Source: Histomonas meleagridis | Lineage: Eukaryota > Parabasalia > Tritrichomonadida > Dientamoebidae | NCBI GenBank assembly: GCA_020186115.1 | Contig: WSYJ01000178.1 | Location: forward strand, 62,001-126,000 | Direction: 5' to 3' | Length of the DNA: 64,000 bases | Shown here: positions 9,208 through 19,949 of the stretch, piece after piece | Position numbering within the stretch: position 1 is the stretch's first letter | Layout: each line of letters starts with the position of its first letter | Translations under genes and position numbers: made by a program | The notes under the pieces: model-generated | Told to the model about the DNA's origin: nothing | Databases searched by the model: none | What the model saw: only the letters and a program-made list of their open reading frames with translations

Positions 9208-11048
9208 TTTTATATATTATTTTTGTATTAACCTAACATGTAAAAATAATATTTGGAAATTGTTTGAAATATTTAGAACAGCACTTACAGAAGCATCTAG
9301 AAATGGTCATATAGAAATAGTTAAATTACTTCTTGAACAAGAAGGAATTGATGTTAATGCTAAAGGTATTTATTTGTTTGATTTGATATTTATTTTAATA
9401 ATTTAATATTTCAAAATAATGTTTGGAAATTATTTATATTATTTTGGACAGCACTAATGATTGCATCTCGAATGAATCATACGAATATAGTTGAATTACT
9501 TCTTAAACAAGAAGGAATTGATATTAATGCCAAAAATATTTATTTGTTTTATTTAATATTTATTTTAATAATTTTGGATTTCAAAATAATTTTTGAAAAT
9601 TATATATATTATTTTGGACAACACTTATTTGCTCATCTTTTATTGGGAACACAGAAATAGTTAAATTACTTCTTGAACAAGAAGGAATTGATATTAATGT
9701 TAAAAATATTTCTTTGTTTTATTTAATATTTATTTTAACAATTTTATATTTCAAAATAATATTTGGAAATAACTTAAATTATTTTGGACAGCACTTATGA
9801 TAGCATCACAAAATGGTCATATAGAAGTTGTTAAATTACTTCTAAAACAAAAAGGAATTGATATTAATGCTAAAAATAAAAAATATTTTAATAATTTGAT
9901 ATTTTAAAATAATATTCGGAAATTATTTAAAAAATTTAACGCAGCACTTATATGGGCATCTTCTAATGATCATACAGAAACTGTTAGAATACTTCTTGAA
10001 CAAGAAGGTACCGACACTAATATTAAAAATATTGATTTTTTATGTTTAATATTTATTTCTATAAATTGATTTTTTTAAACAATATTTGGAAATTATTTAA
10101 ATTATTTAACACAGCACTTATTTTGGCATCTCAAAATGATAAAATTGAAATAGTTAAATTACTTCTTGAACAAGAAAGTATTGATGTTAACGTTAAAGAT
10201 ATTGATTTGTTTTATTTAACATTTATTTTTCTAATTTAATATTTTTAAAAGTTATTCGGAAATTAAATAATATATTTAGCACATCACTTATAGTTGCGTC
10301 TCATGGTGCCTATATAAATATTGTTCAATTACTTCTTCAACAAAAAGGAATTGATATTAATGATAAAGATATTTATATGTTTTGTTTAATGTTTATCTTA
10401 GTTATTTGATATTTCAAAACAATATTTGGAAATAACTTAAATTATTTTGGACAGCACTTATGATAGCATCTAGATATGGTTATATAGAAATTGTTAAATT
10501 ACTTCTAAAACAAAAAGGAATTGATATTAATGCTAAAAATATTAATTCGTTTTAATTAATATTCATTCTTATAATCTAGAATTTTAAAATAATATTTGAA
10601 AATTATATAAATTATTTAAAACAACACTAATGGAAGTATCTTCAAATGGTCATATAGAAATAGTTAAATTACTTCTTGAACAAAAAGGAATTGATATTAA
10701 TGCCAAAGATATTTATTCTTTTTATTTTATATTTTTTTTGAATCATTCTATGTTTCAAAATAATATTTGGAAAATATTCAAATTATTTAAAACAGCACTT
10801 ATATGGGCATCACAAAATGGTCATATAGAAATCGTTAAATTACTTCTAAAACAAAAAGGAATTGATATCAATGCTAAAAGTATTTTATTATTTTGTTTAA
10901 AATTCATTTTAATAATTTGATATTTCAAAATAATATTTGGAAATTGTTTGAGTTATTTGCAACAGCACTTATATGGGCATTTTCTCATAATAATACAGAA
11001 ATAGTTACATTACTTTCTGAACAAGAAGAAATAGATATCTATGCTTGA
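9208..11048 (+). repeat. Array of 11 ankyrin cassettes at a 170-bp period
   Basis: The Thr-Ala-Leu start of each ankyrin unit (ACA GCA CTT or close variants) falls at 9278, 9448, 9618, 9788, 9941, 10111, 10281, 10451, 10621, 10792 and 10962. Spacings are 170 bp except for one of 153 and one of 171. Each unit codes for about 29 residues of the form TALxxASxxGHIEIVKLLL then EQxGIDINAK, followed by about 83 bp of conserved AT-rich spacer. No unit has an internal stop in the ankyrin frame until a TGA at 11046-11048 in the last one. Since 170 is not a multiple of 3, neighbouring units are out of frame unless the spacer is removed. The array directly follows the head at 7906-9207 and has the same architecture as 26779-30263. 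Confidence 0.85.
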
Positions 11049-11620
11049 AATAGTTATTAAGCGCTTAATTACAAAGCTTGAAACACCCATAATTTATTCA
11101 AATTTTATCATGCAAATCTTAAATAAAGTATCATTAAATTAATTTTATATATATATATTATTGGGCATCAACTAGCCGAAAAAAGGAAATATATTTTTTC
11201 TTACAAAATACTTGATTAAAGAAAATCCTATCCCAAGAATCTTGGACCAAGAGATATTTTAGTTTTGTCAGCATGATCAGGAAATATAAAACATGTTCTA
11301 TATTTATATTAAAGCAAAAAAGAATTGAAATTAATGCAAAAGATAAATATTTTTTTGTTTAAAGTTTATTTAATTAATATTCGTATTTTTCCTTAACATA
11401 ATAAAATCAAATTAATCTTTTATCAATTTATTTGAACAATTGAAAAACATATTATAGAAAATGGAAGATTAATGAATAAATAAACATTATATTATATAAA
11501 TTTTATTTAATGTCATCAAATTTTAAAATAGCATGTGGAGTTTTTTGTAAAAAATCGAAATAGTTGATAAATGGACAAAAGAAGGGGATATAGCGACCGT
11601 TAAATATTGCATAAAATTCA
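11049..11620. other. Intergenic, no gene seen
   Basis: AT-rich DNA after the first ankyrin array. It has a weak ankyrin-spacer-like stretch near 11310-11370 (a GAATTGAAATTAATGC block) that may be a degraded cassette. Nothing else is supported. Confidence 0.4.
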
Positions 11621-11649
11621 ATGCGATGACGGTTATTGTTGGCCTTTTG

Positions 11650-11904
11650 ATGCAAAACGAAAAAGGTGAAGTTGTTGATAGACTAATTCCACGCAAGTGT
11701 GATGCCACACATCGTCTTATCCCACCACACGATCATGCGTCTGTTCAATTCAGAATTGCTAAACTCAATGATGAAGGTCTTCCAACAGGTGAATTCGAAA
11801 CAGTTGTTTTCTCTGGATATCTTCGCAATCTTGGAGAAGCTGACAATGCTCTCAACCGTATTGCAACAGAGAAAGGATTACTTCAAAACGTATATCGTGC
11901 ATAA
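11650..11904 (+). CDS. 40S ribosomal protein eS21
   Basis: An 84-codon small-subunit ribosomal protein. MQNEKGEVVDRLIPRKCDAT matches the eS21 N-terminus (MQNDAGE..D.Y.PRKCSA.), followed by the conserved DHASVQFRIA and GYLRNLGEADNALNRIA blocks. I chose the ATG at 11650 because eS21 normally starts at MQN and is about 83 residues long. An ATG at 11626 would add eight hydrophobic residues, and a further ATG at 11621 is out of frame. The stop overlaps TAAA. Codon use is more balanced than in neighbouring accessory DNA, as expected for a highly expressed gene. Confidence 0.93.
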   Translation: MQNEKGEVVDRLIPRKCDATHRLIPPHDHASVQFRIAKLNDEGLPTGEFETVVFSGYLRNLGEADNALNRIATEKGLLQNVYRA

Positions 11905-12065
11905 AATAAACATAACATTCACTCATATCATTACTTATAATATCGGTTATGCTTACTTTAATTTTCGAAAAAGGAAATGTTTTTTATTTTTTGAAATTGA
12001 TGGTACAAAAAGATTAAAATTGAATCTCATTTAGTTTACAAAAAAAGTGCATAAATGGCCGCGGA

Positions 12066-12070
12066 TCATA
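12066..12070 (+). promoter_or_regulatory. Possible initiator of the IRE1-like gene
   Basis: TCATA lies between an out-of-frame ATG at 12055 and the ATG at 12098. Starting at the A (12068) would give a 30-base leader and skip the upstream ATG. Another candidate, TCATTT, lies near 12028 and would include it. Confidence 0.3.
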
Positions 12071-12097
12071 GGAATACGTTTAAAGATTTACGGTTTG

Positions 12098-14164
12098 ATG
12101 ATGCTTGTGCCCTTGCTTATAGGTCTGGCTTTAGGGTCAGACTCAGAGACACTTGTTGAGCAAGGAACTTCAATTGAGTGGTTTGGCAAATCATGTGACA
12201 GTGGCGTTTTTCTAGGAACTGCTGACGGAACAATTCATTATATCGATAGTGAAACGGGAGAAGTTAAATGGACTTTATCAACAGATGGGAATGTTTATGG
12301 CTCTTCATCTTCAGGTGGTGTATCAACTTTTATTCCTTCTCTTGACGGATACTTATTTTCATATAATCAATATGGTTTTCGTAGATTACCTCTTCCTATT
12401 CGTGACTTGGTTTATTTTTCACCTTTTCGAACTGAGACTGGTGAAGTTTTTACATCTGGTAAAACAACATCAGTATATTTTCTTGATTCTAAAGGAAAAG
12501 TTCTTACTTCATATCGTTCCAACACAACCATCCCAGCGCAAAGTATACAAATTACAGACAAAGATGAGATAAGTATTGTAAGAGTTGACTATGAATTAAA
12601 TGTTTTTAATACAGAATCTGAAATCGTTCGGTTTGCAGAATTTGACATTTACAGTGAATGCGAAAACAAAGGGAGTCAACAAAACTTTGTAAATGTAACC
12701 ACCACTATTAATGGCGCTGTTATCATTTCAATAAATGGAACAGTAAAATCACAGCTCAAAATCAATGGCCTTCCGACTTCTGTCTTTGGGTCCAATGGTA
12801 TCTTCGATTTCAGTGTCAAAAACAATGGACTTCCATTTCCTCGATCCAACATTCAAATCCTTGAATTATATAGTTCTTTTATTGCTGTTCCAAGTCGTCC
12901 TCTTCATATCCCATCGAAATATGAACTTCTTATTTCAGGTCTTCCTCAACTTCCAGGCAAAGTACATGAAAAATCTGATGATGATTTCGATGATCGAAAA
13001 ACTTTTGGTCCAGGTTTTGTAGATGTTGAGCGCACGTTTGCCCAATTCAAACCACTTAGTAATAACATCGATCCATTTCGTCCTGCAAATATAATGGATG
13101 GAGCGTTCACTTTTGCTTACATTCCTAGATTCAATAGAATTCAATACATTTCAATCGGTTTGTGTTTGTTCATAATTTTCATAACTTTACAATTCATTAA
13201 AATCAGTTATAACCACTTAAAGCAAAAGTCATATCTAATCCAAATTGACCCTAATGACATCAATAAGGGTATTTTCAATAACACAGAGTGCGCGTTAATA
13301 CATCTTCCTAAATGTGATACAACCCTTATCCAAGAAATAAGTCTCATCAATGGTATCCCGAAGATTAAGGCTATTGATGAGCTTGATAATGAAGTAATCA
13401 TTGCCTACCAAACTTTTGTACGCTATAGCTTTGATTCCAATTCATTTAATCCAATAACATTTTTGAAATCTGTTTGTGAGATTCTTCAAGTTCTCTTCAA
13501 AAATGGGTTTACTCATGGTTCTATTAGACAAGAACACATTTATATCCAAAATTCGTCATTATTATTAGGTGGATATCAAACTACATTTAAGAAGACCACA
13601 GACCATAGTGATCAAGCCAATGACATCCGTAGTCTTGCCCACATCATTCTTGATGTCTTACATCATGATATCCAAGATTGTTTTTTATCTGATTTATTAA
13701 GCGAGATGCTTAATGACGATGACGATGAAGTTCCCACTCCGACAGAGATCCTTCATCATCCTCTATTTTTCACACCCAAGCAAAAAATTGACATTTATAA
13801 ACGTGCTTCGGACTTTTTGCATAAGCCCGACAGTAACTGCGCCAAACTGTTCGAAAGTGCGTTCCATGACATTGTCGGCGGCTGGTGGACACAGAAAATC
13901 GACATTTTTTTGCTTTCTGACGCCTCGCAGCGAGTTGTGTATAGCGGCGATTCGTTGTGCGACTTGATTCGGCTGATCAGAAACAAGCACGAGCACCCGC
14001 CGGACTCGCTCTCTGACGAGGAGAAGGAAAGGTCAATAGGGAAGAAGGACGACGACGAGAAATTCTTCGCGTACTTCCACGGACTGTTTCCGAACCTGTT
14101 TCTGTACACTTATTACTTCTTGGATAAGTACGACGAGTGTACTAAGGAAGAAAAGGCGGAATAA
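12098..14164 (+). CDS. IRE1-like ER stress sensor: luminal domain, degenerate kinase, KEN RNase
   Basis: A 688-residue type I membrane protein. Residues 1-18 (MMLVPLLIGLALG) look like a signal peptide. The luminal region has IRE1/PQQ-like strands (GVFLGTADGTIHYIDSETG). One membrane segment spans about 348-368. The cytosolic part aligns with IRE1: a kinase-like region (HGSIRQEHIYI in place of HRDxKPxN, LLGGYQ in place of the DFG strand, DIRSLAHIILDVL, PTPTEILHHPLF), then a KEN RNase domain from about residue 560. RNase residues known from human IRE1 are present with exact spacing: Tyr615, Arg628, Asn629, Lys630 and His633 (human Y892, R905, N906, K907, H910). The catalytic Asp residues of the kinase are missing, so it is probably a pseudokinase with an intact RNase. 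I chose ATG 12098; upstream in-frame sequence has no ATG. Confidence 0.88.
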   Translation: MMLVPLLIGLALGSDSETLVEQGTSIEWFGKSCDSGVFLGTADGTIHYIDSETGEVKWTLSTDGNVYGSSSSGGVSTFIPSLDGYLFSYNQYGFRRLPLPIRDLVYFSPFRTETGEVFTSGKTTSVYFLDSKGKVLTSYRSNTTIPAQSIQITDKDEISIVRVDYELNVFNTESEIVRFAEFDIYSECENKGSQQNFVNVTTTINGAVIISINGTVKSQLKINGLPTSVFGSNGIFDFSVKNNGLPFPRSNIQILELYSSFIAVPSRPLHIPSKYELLISGLPQLPGKVHEKSDDDFDDRKTFGPGFVDVERTFAQFKPLSNNIDPFRPANIMDGAFTFAYIPRFNRIQYISIGLCLFIIFITLQFIKISYNHLKQKSYLIQIDPNDINKGIFNNTECALIHLPKCDTTLIQEISLINGIPKIKAIDELDNEVIIAYQTFVRYSFDSNSFNPITFLKSVCEILQVLFKNGFTHGSIRQEHIYIQNSSLLLGGYQTTFKKTTDHSDQANDIRSLAHIILDVLHHDIQDCFLSDLLSEMLNDDDDEVPTPTEILHHPLFFTPKQKIDIYKRASDFLHKPDSNCAKLFESAFHDIVGGWWTQKIDIFLLSDASQRVVYSGDSLCDLIRLIRNKHEHPPDSLSDEEKERSIGKKDDDEKFFAYFHGLFPNLFLYTYYFLDKYDECTKEEKAE

Positions 14165-14509
14165 ATTGAGTTGTTGTAGTTAATAAACAGATTCTGTATG
14201 AAGTTGACGTTCTTAAAGATTTCAATTGAAATGAAAAATATCAACAAAGAAAATGAATACTCTTTTGTTGTCATTATTTCTTCTGTTTTACGTTTCAATT
14301 CATTTTTGTAATTGGAAAATTTTTGATTTTTCATTGATTGTAAATGATTACATTCTCAAACTAGCTGATTCAGGTATATAAAAACTTCTTAATAAAAAAT
14401 ATTTCTTTCAATTGAGATCAAAGAATTTGAAAGTTGAATTATATTGTCAAAAATAAAGTTTATAATTAAAATGAATTATATATAATACAATTCCCAGATA
14501 ACAATTTAT
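14165..14509. other. Convergent intergenic region
   Basis: The space between the 3' ends of the IRE1-like and DOCK-like genes. No gene is seen; the minus-strand ORF across 14113-14334 overlaps the IRE1 end and looks like a shadow. Confidence 0.5.
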
Positions 14510-17500
14510 TCATTCAGAAAATTCGATGCCATCCTCCATCGGATCGTCTAAGCACGAATACGATTCCTTTTCCATCGGTTCCAATCCAAATTGCTCAGTG
14601 AAGTCACCGACCATTGTCTCCAAAAACGGAAGCAGCTGCTCGTACGCTTGTTTTGTCTGCAAGTTTTCGACCGCTCTTCTGTAAACATTCACACATCTGA
14701 TTGCAGCTGTTCTAACACCATTAGCCATTTTCATAGCATCTTTTTCATTTGTTTCTTTAAATTTACTTAGTAAAGAAACAAATGAATCAGTTCCTTTAAG
14801 ATTTGAGGACAATACATCTGAAATACGATGAATATCCAAAGTAAATAAACCTTCTTTTGGCTTAATTGCTTTATTTTGATGATTATCAGGATATGGGAAC
14901 CAAATTTCGAATTCGTCTGCAGTTTTGTTTAACAATTCTATCGTCTTATTGTACTTTTGCGTAACGTATTCATTTTCAGTCATTATAACGGTTTTCGATG
15001 ACTTCACTTTTGATGACCATTTATAACGTGGTAATGCTTCATTAGTTAAATACTCAACATATTGATATTTATTATCATTATCAATAGCTGTTGGAATAGT
15101 TCTAAATTTATACCAAGTATGAGGGAATTCTTGAGTTCTTGTATCATTTTCAATAACAGGAGTTAGATGGACGATACAAACGGTTTCCTTGTCACATTTT
15201 TCTGAATGTTTTTTGCAGACGTTAATAGTTTTACCGTTAAAGCAGTTGTATCTATTCAACAAAGGAATGAATGCATGTTCAGCAGATTTGTAGTTTGAGA
15301 TTACGAAAATTTCTTGTGTCTTAGTGCCATTTTCTTCGACTAAATAAAATGAAATTGGTAAGTCATAATCTTTCGAAGATTTTGTTTGAATTTTACCAAT
15401 AGATTCGCCCAAATTTTTCATTGTTTCAGACATTTTACTGAAATTACGCGTTGATTGATTTAATCTTAATTGTAATGAATATAAAGGTCTTAATGAGTAA
15501 AACATAAAAGCTTTTTCTCCTATTTGAATTGCTCTTTGTAATTCATCCATTAACAAATCAATAGTAAAATCGGATAATAAAATTTGCGCTGATTCATCTT
15601 CAATTAAATTCTTAAATTCGATTTTTGCTTCATTTAAAACACTTGGAACAAATGAAAAATCATTTTTAACATCTAATGGATATTGATATTGAGCGTTTTG
15701 TATTGAATTCTTTAAAGGCTGCACGATTAATTGATGAAGTTTCTTGTAATTAGTTGAAGGAATATGATTAATTTCTTGAATTACTGATTCTATTAATGTA
15801 ACAATATGTAATTGCGTAATAAATGCTGATGTATAATGTTCAAATTCTTGATTAACATTAACAATTTGTTTTAACCATTTAAGTCTCATTGATGGAATAG
15901 TTTTATATTGATCAGCTATAATCATAAGGTTTTGACATTTAGTATCTGGTGGCAAATCAGATTTCTTTTGTGTTTCAACAATATCAGAAATTGTTTTCGC
16001 AGCATAAATTCGACCTTGAAGTAGACGTACAAATGTTGGGTTTATATTGACAAAATATTTATTAAGAATATTTTTAATACAACCTAATAAAAGTTTATAT
16101 ATTGGTATTTCTTCAAGTCTTAAATTAAGTAAAATAGATGTAAGAGAATCCATCATATCAACAGATGATATAATGACTGTACCTGTATGATCAAAATCAC
16201 ATTTAAATATCGAAATTAATAACGATGCACCAAAACATCTTGTGTTATGTTGTGTAAATGTTAATAATGATAATGCCCATGTAACTAATTCTCTTTGACA
16301 TGGATATTTTTGAGCAATTTGGACACAAAAATTATAAAATTGTTTTATATTATCTTTTGGTTGAAATTTGTTATATAAATTCTTAAGAATTAATACAACA
16401 TAAGATAAATGTTGTCCTAAGTTATTTATCCAAATAAGTAATATGTTTAATATGTTTTTAGTAAGTAAATCATAATATGTAAGTAAAAGATGTGGTTTAT
16501 TATATGTCGGCTTCACTTCTTCTAATGATTTATTGGTGGTATTAATCATTGAATTTAATAATTTTAAGTAATGTAATTGATAAGAATTACCACAAGTAGA
16601 AAACATTTTTAAGATTTGTGAAGATTCCGATTTAGAAAATATGAAAAGTATAACAGGAATTAATTTCGTTTGCATTTCACGTGTTATTTGTGTATTAAAT
16701 GGTAACAAAAATAAATCTATTAATGGCTGTAAAATATACGCTAATTTTTTATTTATTTCATCTGGTGCATTTTCAAAAGTTACAACAAGTTGAAACAAAA
16801 AATCAATTTCTATTTCTAATGTTTTTTCTTTATTCTTTTTAGTATTATCTAATGATTGATAAAATGCATTATAAATTAATGACATAACTGGTAAAAATGG
16901 AACGATTTCAATATTATTTGGAAATGATTTTACTGACAAAGCTAAATTCGCAAAATAAAATTGATTACCTGCAAATGGCAATAAAAAATCAAATTGCAAA
17001 TATGTGAAATATATTTTAAATGAAGCATATTTCTTCATTTTCTTCATTGTATCCAAATATTCGAAAATTAAATTATTTACGTCTTTAAATAATAAATATT
17101 TTGGCATTAACATACATATGAAATTCGCAAGAGATTCATTTAAGGTAATTGCATTTTGCGGTGGTTTTGGTGATTCCATTTTAGAAGGACTACTTACACG
17201 AAATGATACTGCTCTTGTTCTTTCTGAGCAGCTATCTTCTTGATAAGATCTATTACAACATCTTCCTATAATTCGAGGTATAAGTTTCAAAAATTCAATT
17301 AAATCAGGTTTAGAGAAAGTTGAATCTGGTAAAGAAATAGATACAAGTAAAATATCAAAAATTATTGGTAATGTAAATGTAATTTGTTTTAAATAATATC
17401 TGATGTTTTCTTGTGAAGCATCAAAGTTTTCTTGATTATTCTTCATGATTTGTGACGTAGATTTACATATTTTATCAATAAAATTAGGCCCAAATAAATT

Positions 17501-19162
17501 TACATCCATTACATGGAAAATCCAAAATCTTAAAATCGTTCGAACAAAATTCGGATCAAAATTATCAAAAAATTGCATTAAATGAATTATAGTATTTTGA
17601 TCAACAAGTTTAAGAAGTTTTGCTGTGACTGGAATAATTTGTTGATTATATAAATGTTTTGGTATTTGCGTTATACTTGGCGGTAATGCTTGTTCAGGTA
17701 AAATTGCTTTAATTACACTTTTAAGTGGCGATGGTGGAAAATATGCAGATGGCAAATGAACATCACATTGTAAATATGATTTTGATGTTTCTTTTGCATA
17801 TGAATCTTTAAATATTTCTTTTGGTTGTTTTTTAGGGTCAAATATTTTATATTTAATGGATTTAAATGATGAAATAGTTTTTTGATAAAGTGGAATAACT
17901 GTGGTGCCTAATAAGGTGTCTGCTTTATTAGGATCTTTATCAATTCCCATTATTTGGATTAAAATATGTGAATTCTTTGAAAATTGATGATCAACATAAG
18001 CAAAGAAATAGTCGATAAAGTCGACGGTTTCGGCGGTTGCATACGATAGGGATTTGATGCTTGAGTAAAGATTGGTCGGATTATCATGTAGAAAGACATT
18101 AGATCCAGATGTTATTTTGAAGTTGCATTCACCTTCCGATATCATTAAGTTCAAGTAAATATTTGTAATTCGCTTTGAAAATTTCTTGGAAATCTTGATT
18201 CCACTAATTATAATTAAAGGTGTAGGTAAATAAGAAACAGTTGGAAGAGATGTTACCATATGATAATTACATGGTTGCTTGGACCAGGAATATGTAAATT
18301 CATACTTAAGATCTGTATTATAATGAAGATTAATTTGAAAGTTTATGGGGAGAACAGTACGTGGAGCATCTGAAGATGATTGTGTGAAGTTCTTGAAAGA
18401 CCATTCTTTGAGATTTACCCAATTAATTAAACCTCCAGAAAATTCAAAATTTCCTTTGTCATCATAAAGTTTTATAACTGAATGTGCTAAAGGATAATAG
18501 TGTCCCTTTTTTTCCTGGATTGTTACGCATAGTAATGTAACGGATGAACCAATTTGATGAATTGGAAAATGTACTGTCTCTGCAATGGTTTGGACGAAAA
18601 TGGCATAACCATCTGAAACTCTAAAGTTCACAGGTTCGCTTAATGGTTTTTGATTTTTGAAATCAAATAATTGGAAAAATCCACCAACCATATTTATGTT
18701 AAGTTTTTCATCTATCGAACATTTACCTATGGAAAGACTTAAGTAGCCGTTTTTAGGTTTGTAATAATTTTGTGGGATTTCTGGAAAATGAGAAATTTTA
18801 TCAATTGTTTTATTTGGAAAAGATTCTGTAATTAAGGGCACAGGCTTAGGCTTTGTATATGTGTTTAACATGTTAAGGTTGTGAATTTTTTTTTCAGATA
18901 GTTTCCCTTTATTTTTTGTTAAATCTTTCTCTTGTGGAGAAAAATCTGTATAAAGTGGTTCTGGTTCTGGGTTTTTTCTTTGCATTTTGTTGAATGTGAA
19001 TACGTACTTACTTTGGCGGAAAACAGGTTCTGCCCAATTATTATTCATCTTATATTGTGCTTCTTCAATTTGGTTATGAAATTCTGTAACAGGTCTTTCT
19101 TGGACAATAAAACTTGTTTCTTTATTGAGCTGGCTAAAATATGAAGCAATACTATTTGTCAT
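14510..19162 (-). CDS. DOCK-family guanine nucleotide exchange factor
   Basis: A 1550-residue protein with DOCK architecture. A C2-like DHR-1 domain lies at about residues 314-470 (ISGIKISKKFSKRITNIYL, HDNPTNLYS, HILIQIMGIDKDP). A long helical middle follows. The C-terminal DHR-2 catalytic region spans about 1080-1530 (ELQRAIQIGEKAFMFYSLRP, EFPHTWYKFRTIP, EALPRYKWSSKV, and PKEGLFTLDIHRI resembling the lipid-exposed and switch-contact segments). DOCK proteins load GTP on Rac/Cdc42-type GTPases to control actin, endocytosis and motility. No SH3 domain is seen, so it is closer to the Zizimin or simpler protist type. The ATG at 19162 is the first in frame. The gene ends convergent with the IRE1-like gene. 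Confidence 0.85.
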   Translation of the reverse strand: MTNSIASYFSQLNKETSFIVQERPVTEFHNQIEEAQYKMNNNWAEPVFRQSKYVFTFNKMQRKNPEPEPLYTDFSPQEKDLTKNKGKLSEKKIHNLNMLNTYTKPKPVPLITESFPNKTIDKISHFPEIPQNYYKPKNGYLSLSIGKCSIDEKLNINMVGGFFQLFDFKNQKPLSEPVNFRVSDGYAIFVQTIAETVHFPIHQIGSSVTLLCVTIQEKKGHYYPLAHSVIKLYDDKGNFEFSGGLINWVNLKEWSFKNFTQSSSDAPRTVLPINFQINLHYNTDLKYEFTYSWSKQPCNYHMVTSLPTVSYLPTPLIIISGIKISKKFSKRITNIYLNLMISEGECNFKITSGSNVFLHDNPTNLYSSIKSLSYATAETVDFIDYFFAYVDHQFSKNSHILIQIMGIDKDPNKADTLLGTTVIPLYQKTISSFKSIKYKIFDPKKQPKEIFKDSYAKETSKSYLQCDVHLPSAYFPPSPLKSVIKAILPEQALPPSITQIPKHLYNQQIIPVTAKLLKLVDQNTIIHLMQFFDNFDPNFVRTILRFWIFHVMDVNLFGPNFIDKICKSTSQIMKNNQENFDASQENIRYYLKQITFTLPIIFDILLVSISLPDSTFSKPDLIEFLKLIPRIIGRCCNRSYQEDSCSERTRAVSFRVSSPSKMESPKPPQNAITLNESLANFICMLMPKYLLFKDVNNLIFEYLDTMKKMKKYASFKIYFTYLQFDFLLPFAGNQFYFANLALSVKSFPNNIEIVPFLPVMSLIYNAFYQSLDNTKKNKEKTLEIEIDFLFQLVVTFENAPDEINKKLAYILQPLIDLFLLPFNTQITREMQTKLIPVILFIFSKSESSQILKMFSTCGNSYQLHYLKLLNSMINTTNKSLEEVKPTYNKPHLLLTYYDLLTKNILNILLIWINNLGQHLSYVVLILKNLYNKFQPKDNIKQFYNFCVQIAQKYPCQRELVTWALSLLTFTQHNTRCFGASLLISIFKCDFDHTGTVIISSVDMMDSLTSILLNLRLEEIPIYKLLLGCIKNILNKYFVNINPTFVRLLQGRIYAAKTISDIVETQKKSDLPPDTKCQNLMIIADQYKTIPSMRLKWLKQIVNVNQEFEHYTSAFITQLHIVTLIESVIQEINHIPSTNYKKLHQLIVQPLKNSIQNAQYQYPLDVKNDFSFVPSVLNEAKIEFKNLIEDESAQILLSDFTIDLLMDELQRAIQIGEKAFMFYSLRPLYSLQLRLNQSTRNFSKMSETMKNLGESIGKIQTKSSKDYDLPISFYLVEENGTKTQEIFVISNYKSAEHAFIPLLNRYNCFNGKTINVCKKHSEKCDKETVCIVHLTPVIENDTRTQEFPHTWYKFRTIPTAIDNDNKYQYVEYLTNEALPRYKWSSKVKSSKTVIMTENEYVTQKYNKTIELLNKTADEFEIWFPYPDNHQNKAIKPKEGLFTLDIHRISDVLSSNLKGTDSFVSLLSKFKETNEKDAMKMANGVRTAAIRCVNVYRRAVENLQTKQAYEQLLPFLETMVGDFTEQFGLEPMEKESYSCLDDPMEDGIEFSE

Positions 19163-19949
19163 AAATGTTTTAAAACCAATTTATTAATTGGAGTACCCTA
19201 AAAGACGATAACAACTCCAAAGTTCAAATGTACACCAAGAGAATTCGTAATTGATCATTATTGTATGAACAAAAAATAATTTTTATTTATAATTCATGTT
19301 GCCTTTTGGAACGTTATTTTTCACATGGATTTTTCAATATTTTTATGAAATCTCATTTTCTAAATCAAATTTTATGAATTATTCGAAAATTAATTGTATG
19401 CATTGCTAATGCTTTTCAAAAGAGAGAATAAGAAAATTGAAATCCTTAAGCAAAATTATATCCTCACTTAAGGTTGAAAGGTTGATCAGCCTTTTCCAAT
19501 TTAAATTGTACAAACAATAACATTACTAAAAAGATCAAATGCTTTATATTTTGCATTGCAATTACGTACCAAAAAAAATTAATTTTTTTGATGTTTCTTT
19601 GATTCTAAATAATGCCAAATAATAGAATGTTTCCTTTAAATTTAAATATATGTGGCAACCGTTGCTAAAAACTTATTTGGTTTAATATTCTTATGTTTGG
19701 GATGATACAATCTTAAAAACTATTAGTTTTAAAGAATTAACCCACCCAGTGATCGTCTGGTCAAAAGTTTGAATGTTTTATCTACCGCATTTTTTATATT
19801 CATTTCCATAATTTCAATGTTTTACACACGGGTTTTGAGTTTTTCTGTGCGCGCGACTACATGACCCGTTAAGAACCATAAAGGAATTTCACAACTTTAC
19901 CCAGATTTCTATATGAAACCGATCTCTATACAATTTTTTGGCCAAACAG
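19163..19949. other. Divergent intergenic region
   Basis: About 0.8 kb between the starts of the DOCK-like gene and the phosphotransferase. No ORF or RNA gene is supported. It presumably holds both promoters; no clear initiator was seen next to the DOCK start, and TCACAA lies about 60 bases before the phosphotransferase ATG. Confidence 0.45.

Noticed and set aside
9361-9451. A GT...ACAG intron model (AAAG|GTATTT...ACAG|CACTT) for the ankyrin spacers.
   Set aside because: It works for one spacer only. Most have AT or AA instead of GT, several lack ACAG, and it would cut away the TAL signature, leaving 28-residue repeats.
9208-11048. CRISPR-like regular array.
   Set aside because: The period is regular, but the repeated part codes for ankyrin, spacers are alike and not unique, and the genome is eukaryotic.
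12047-12097. Extended N-terminus of the IRE1-like protein from GTG 12047.
   Set aside because: No in-frame ATG; the MMLVPLLIG signal peptide starts at 12098.
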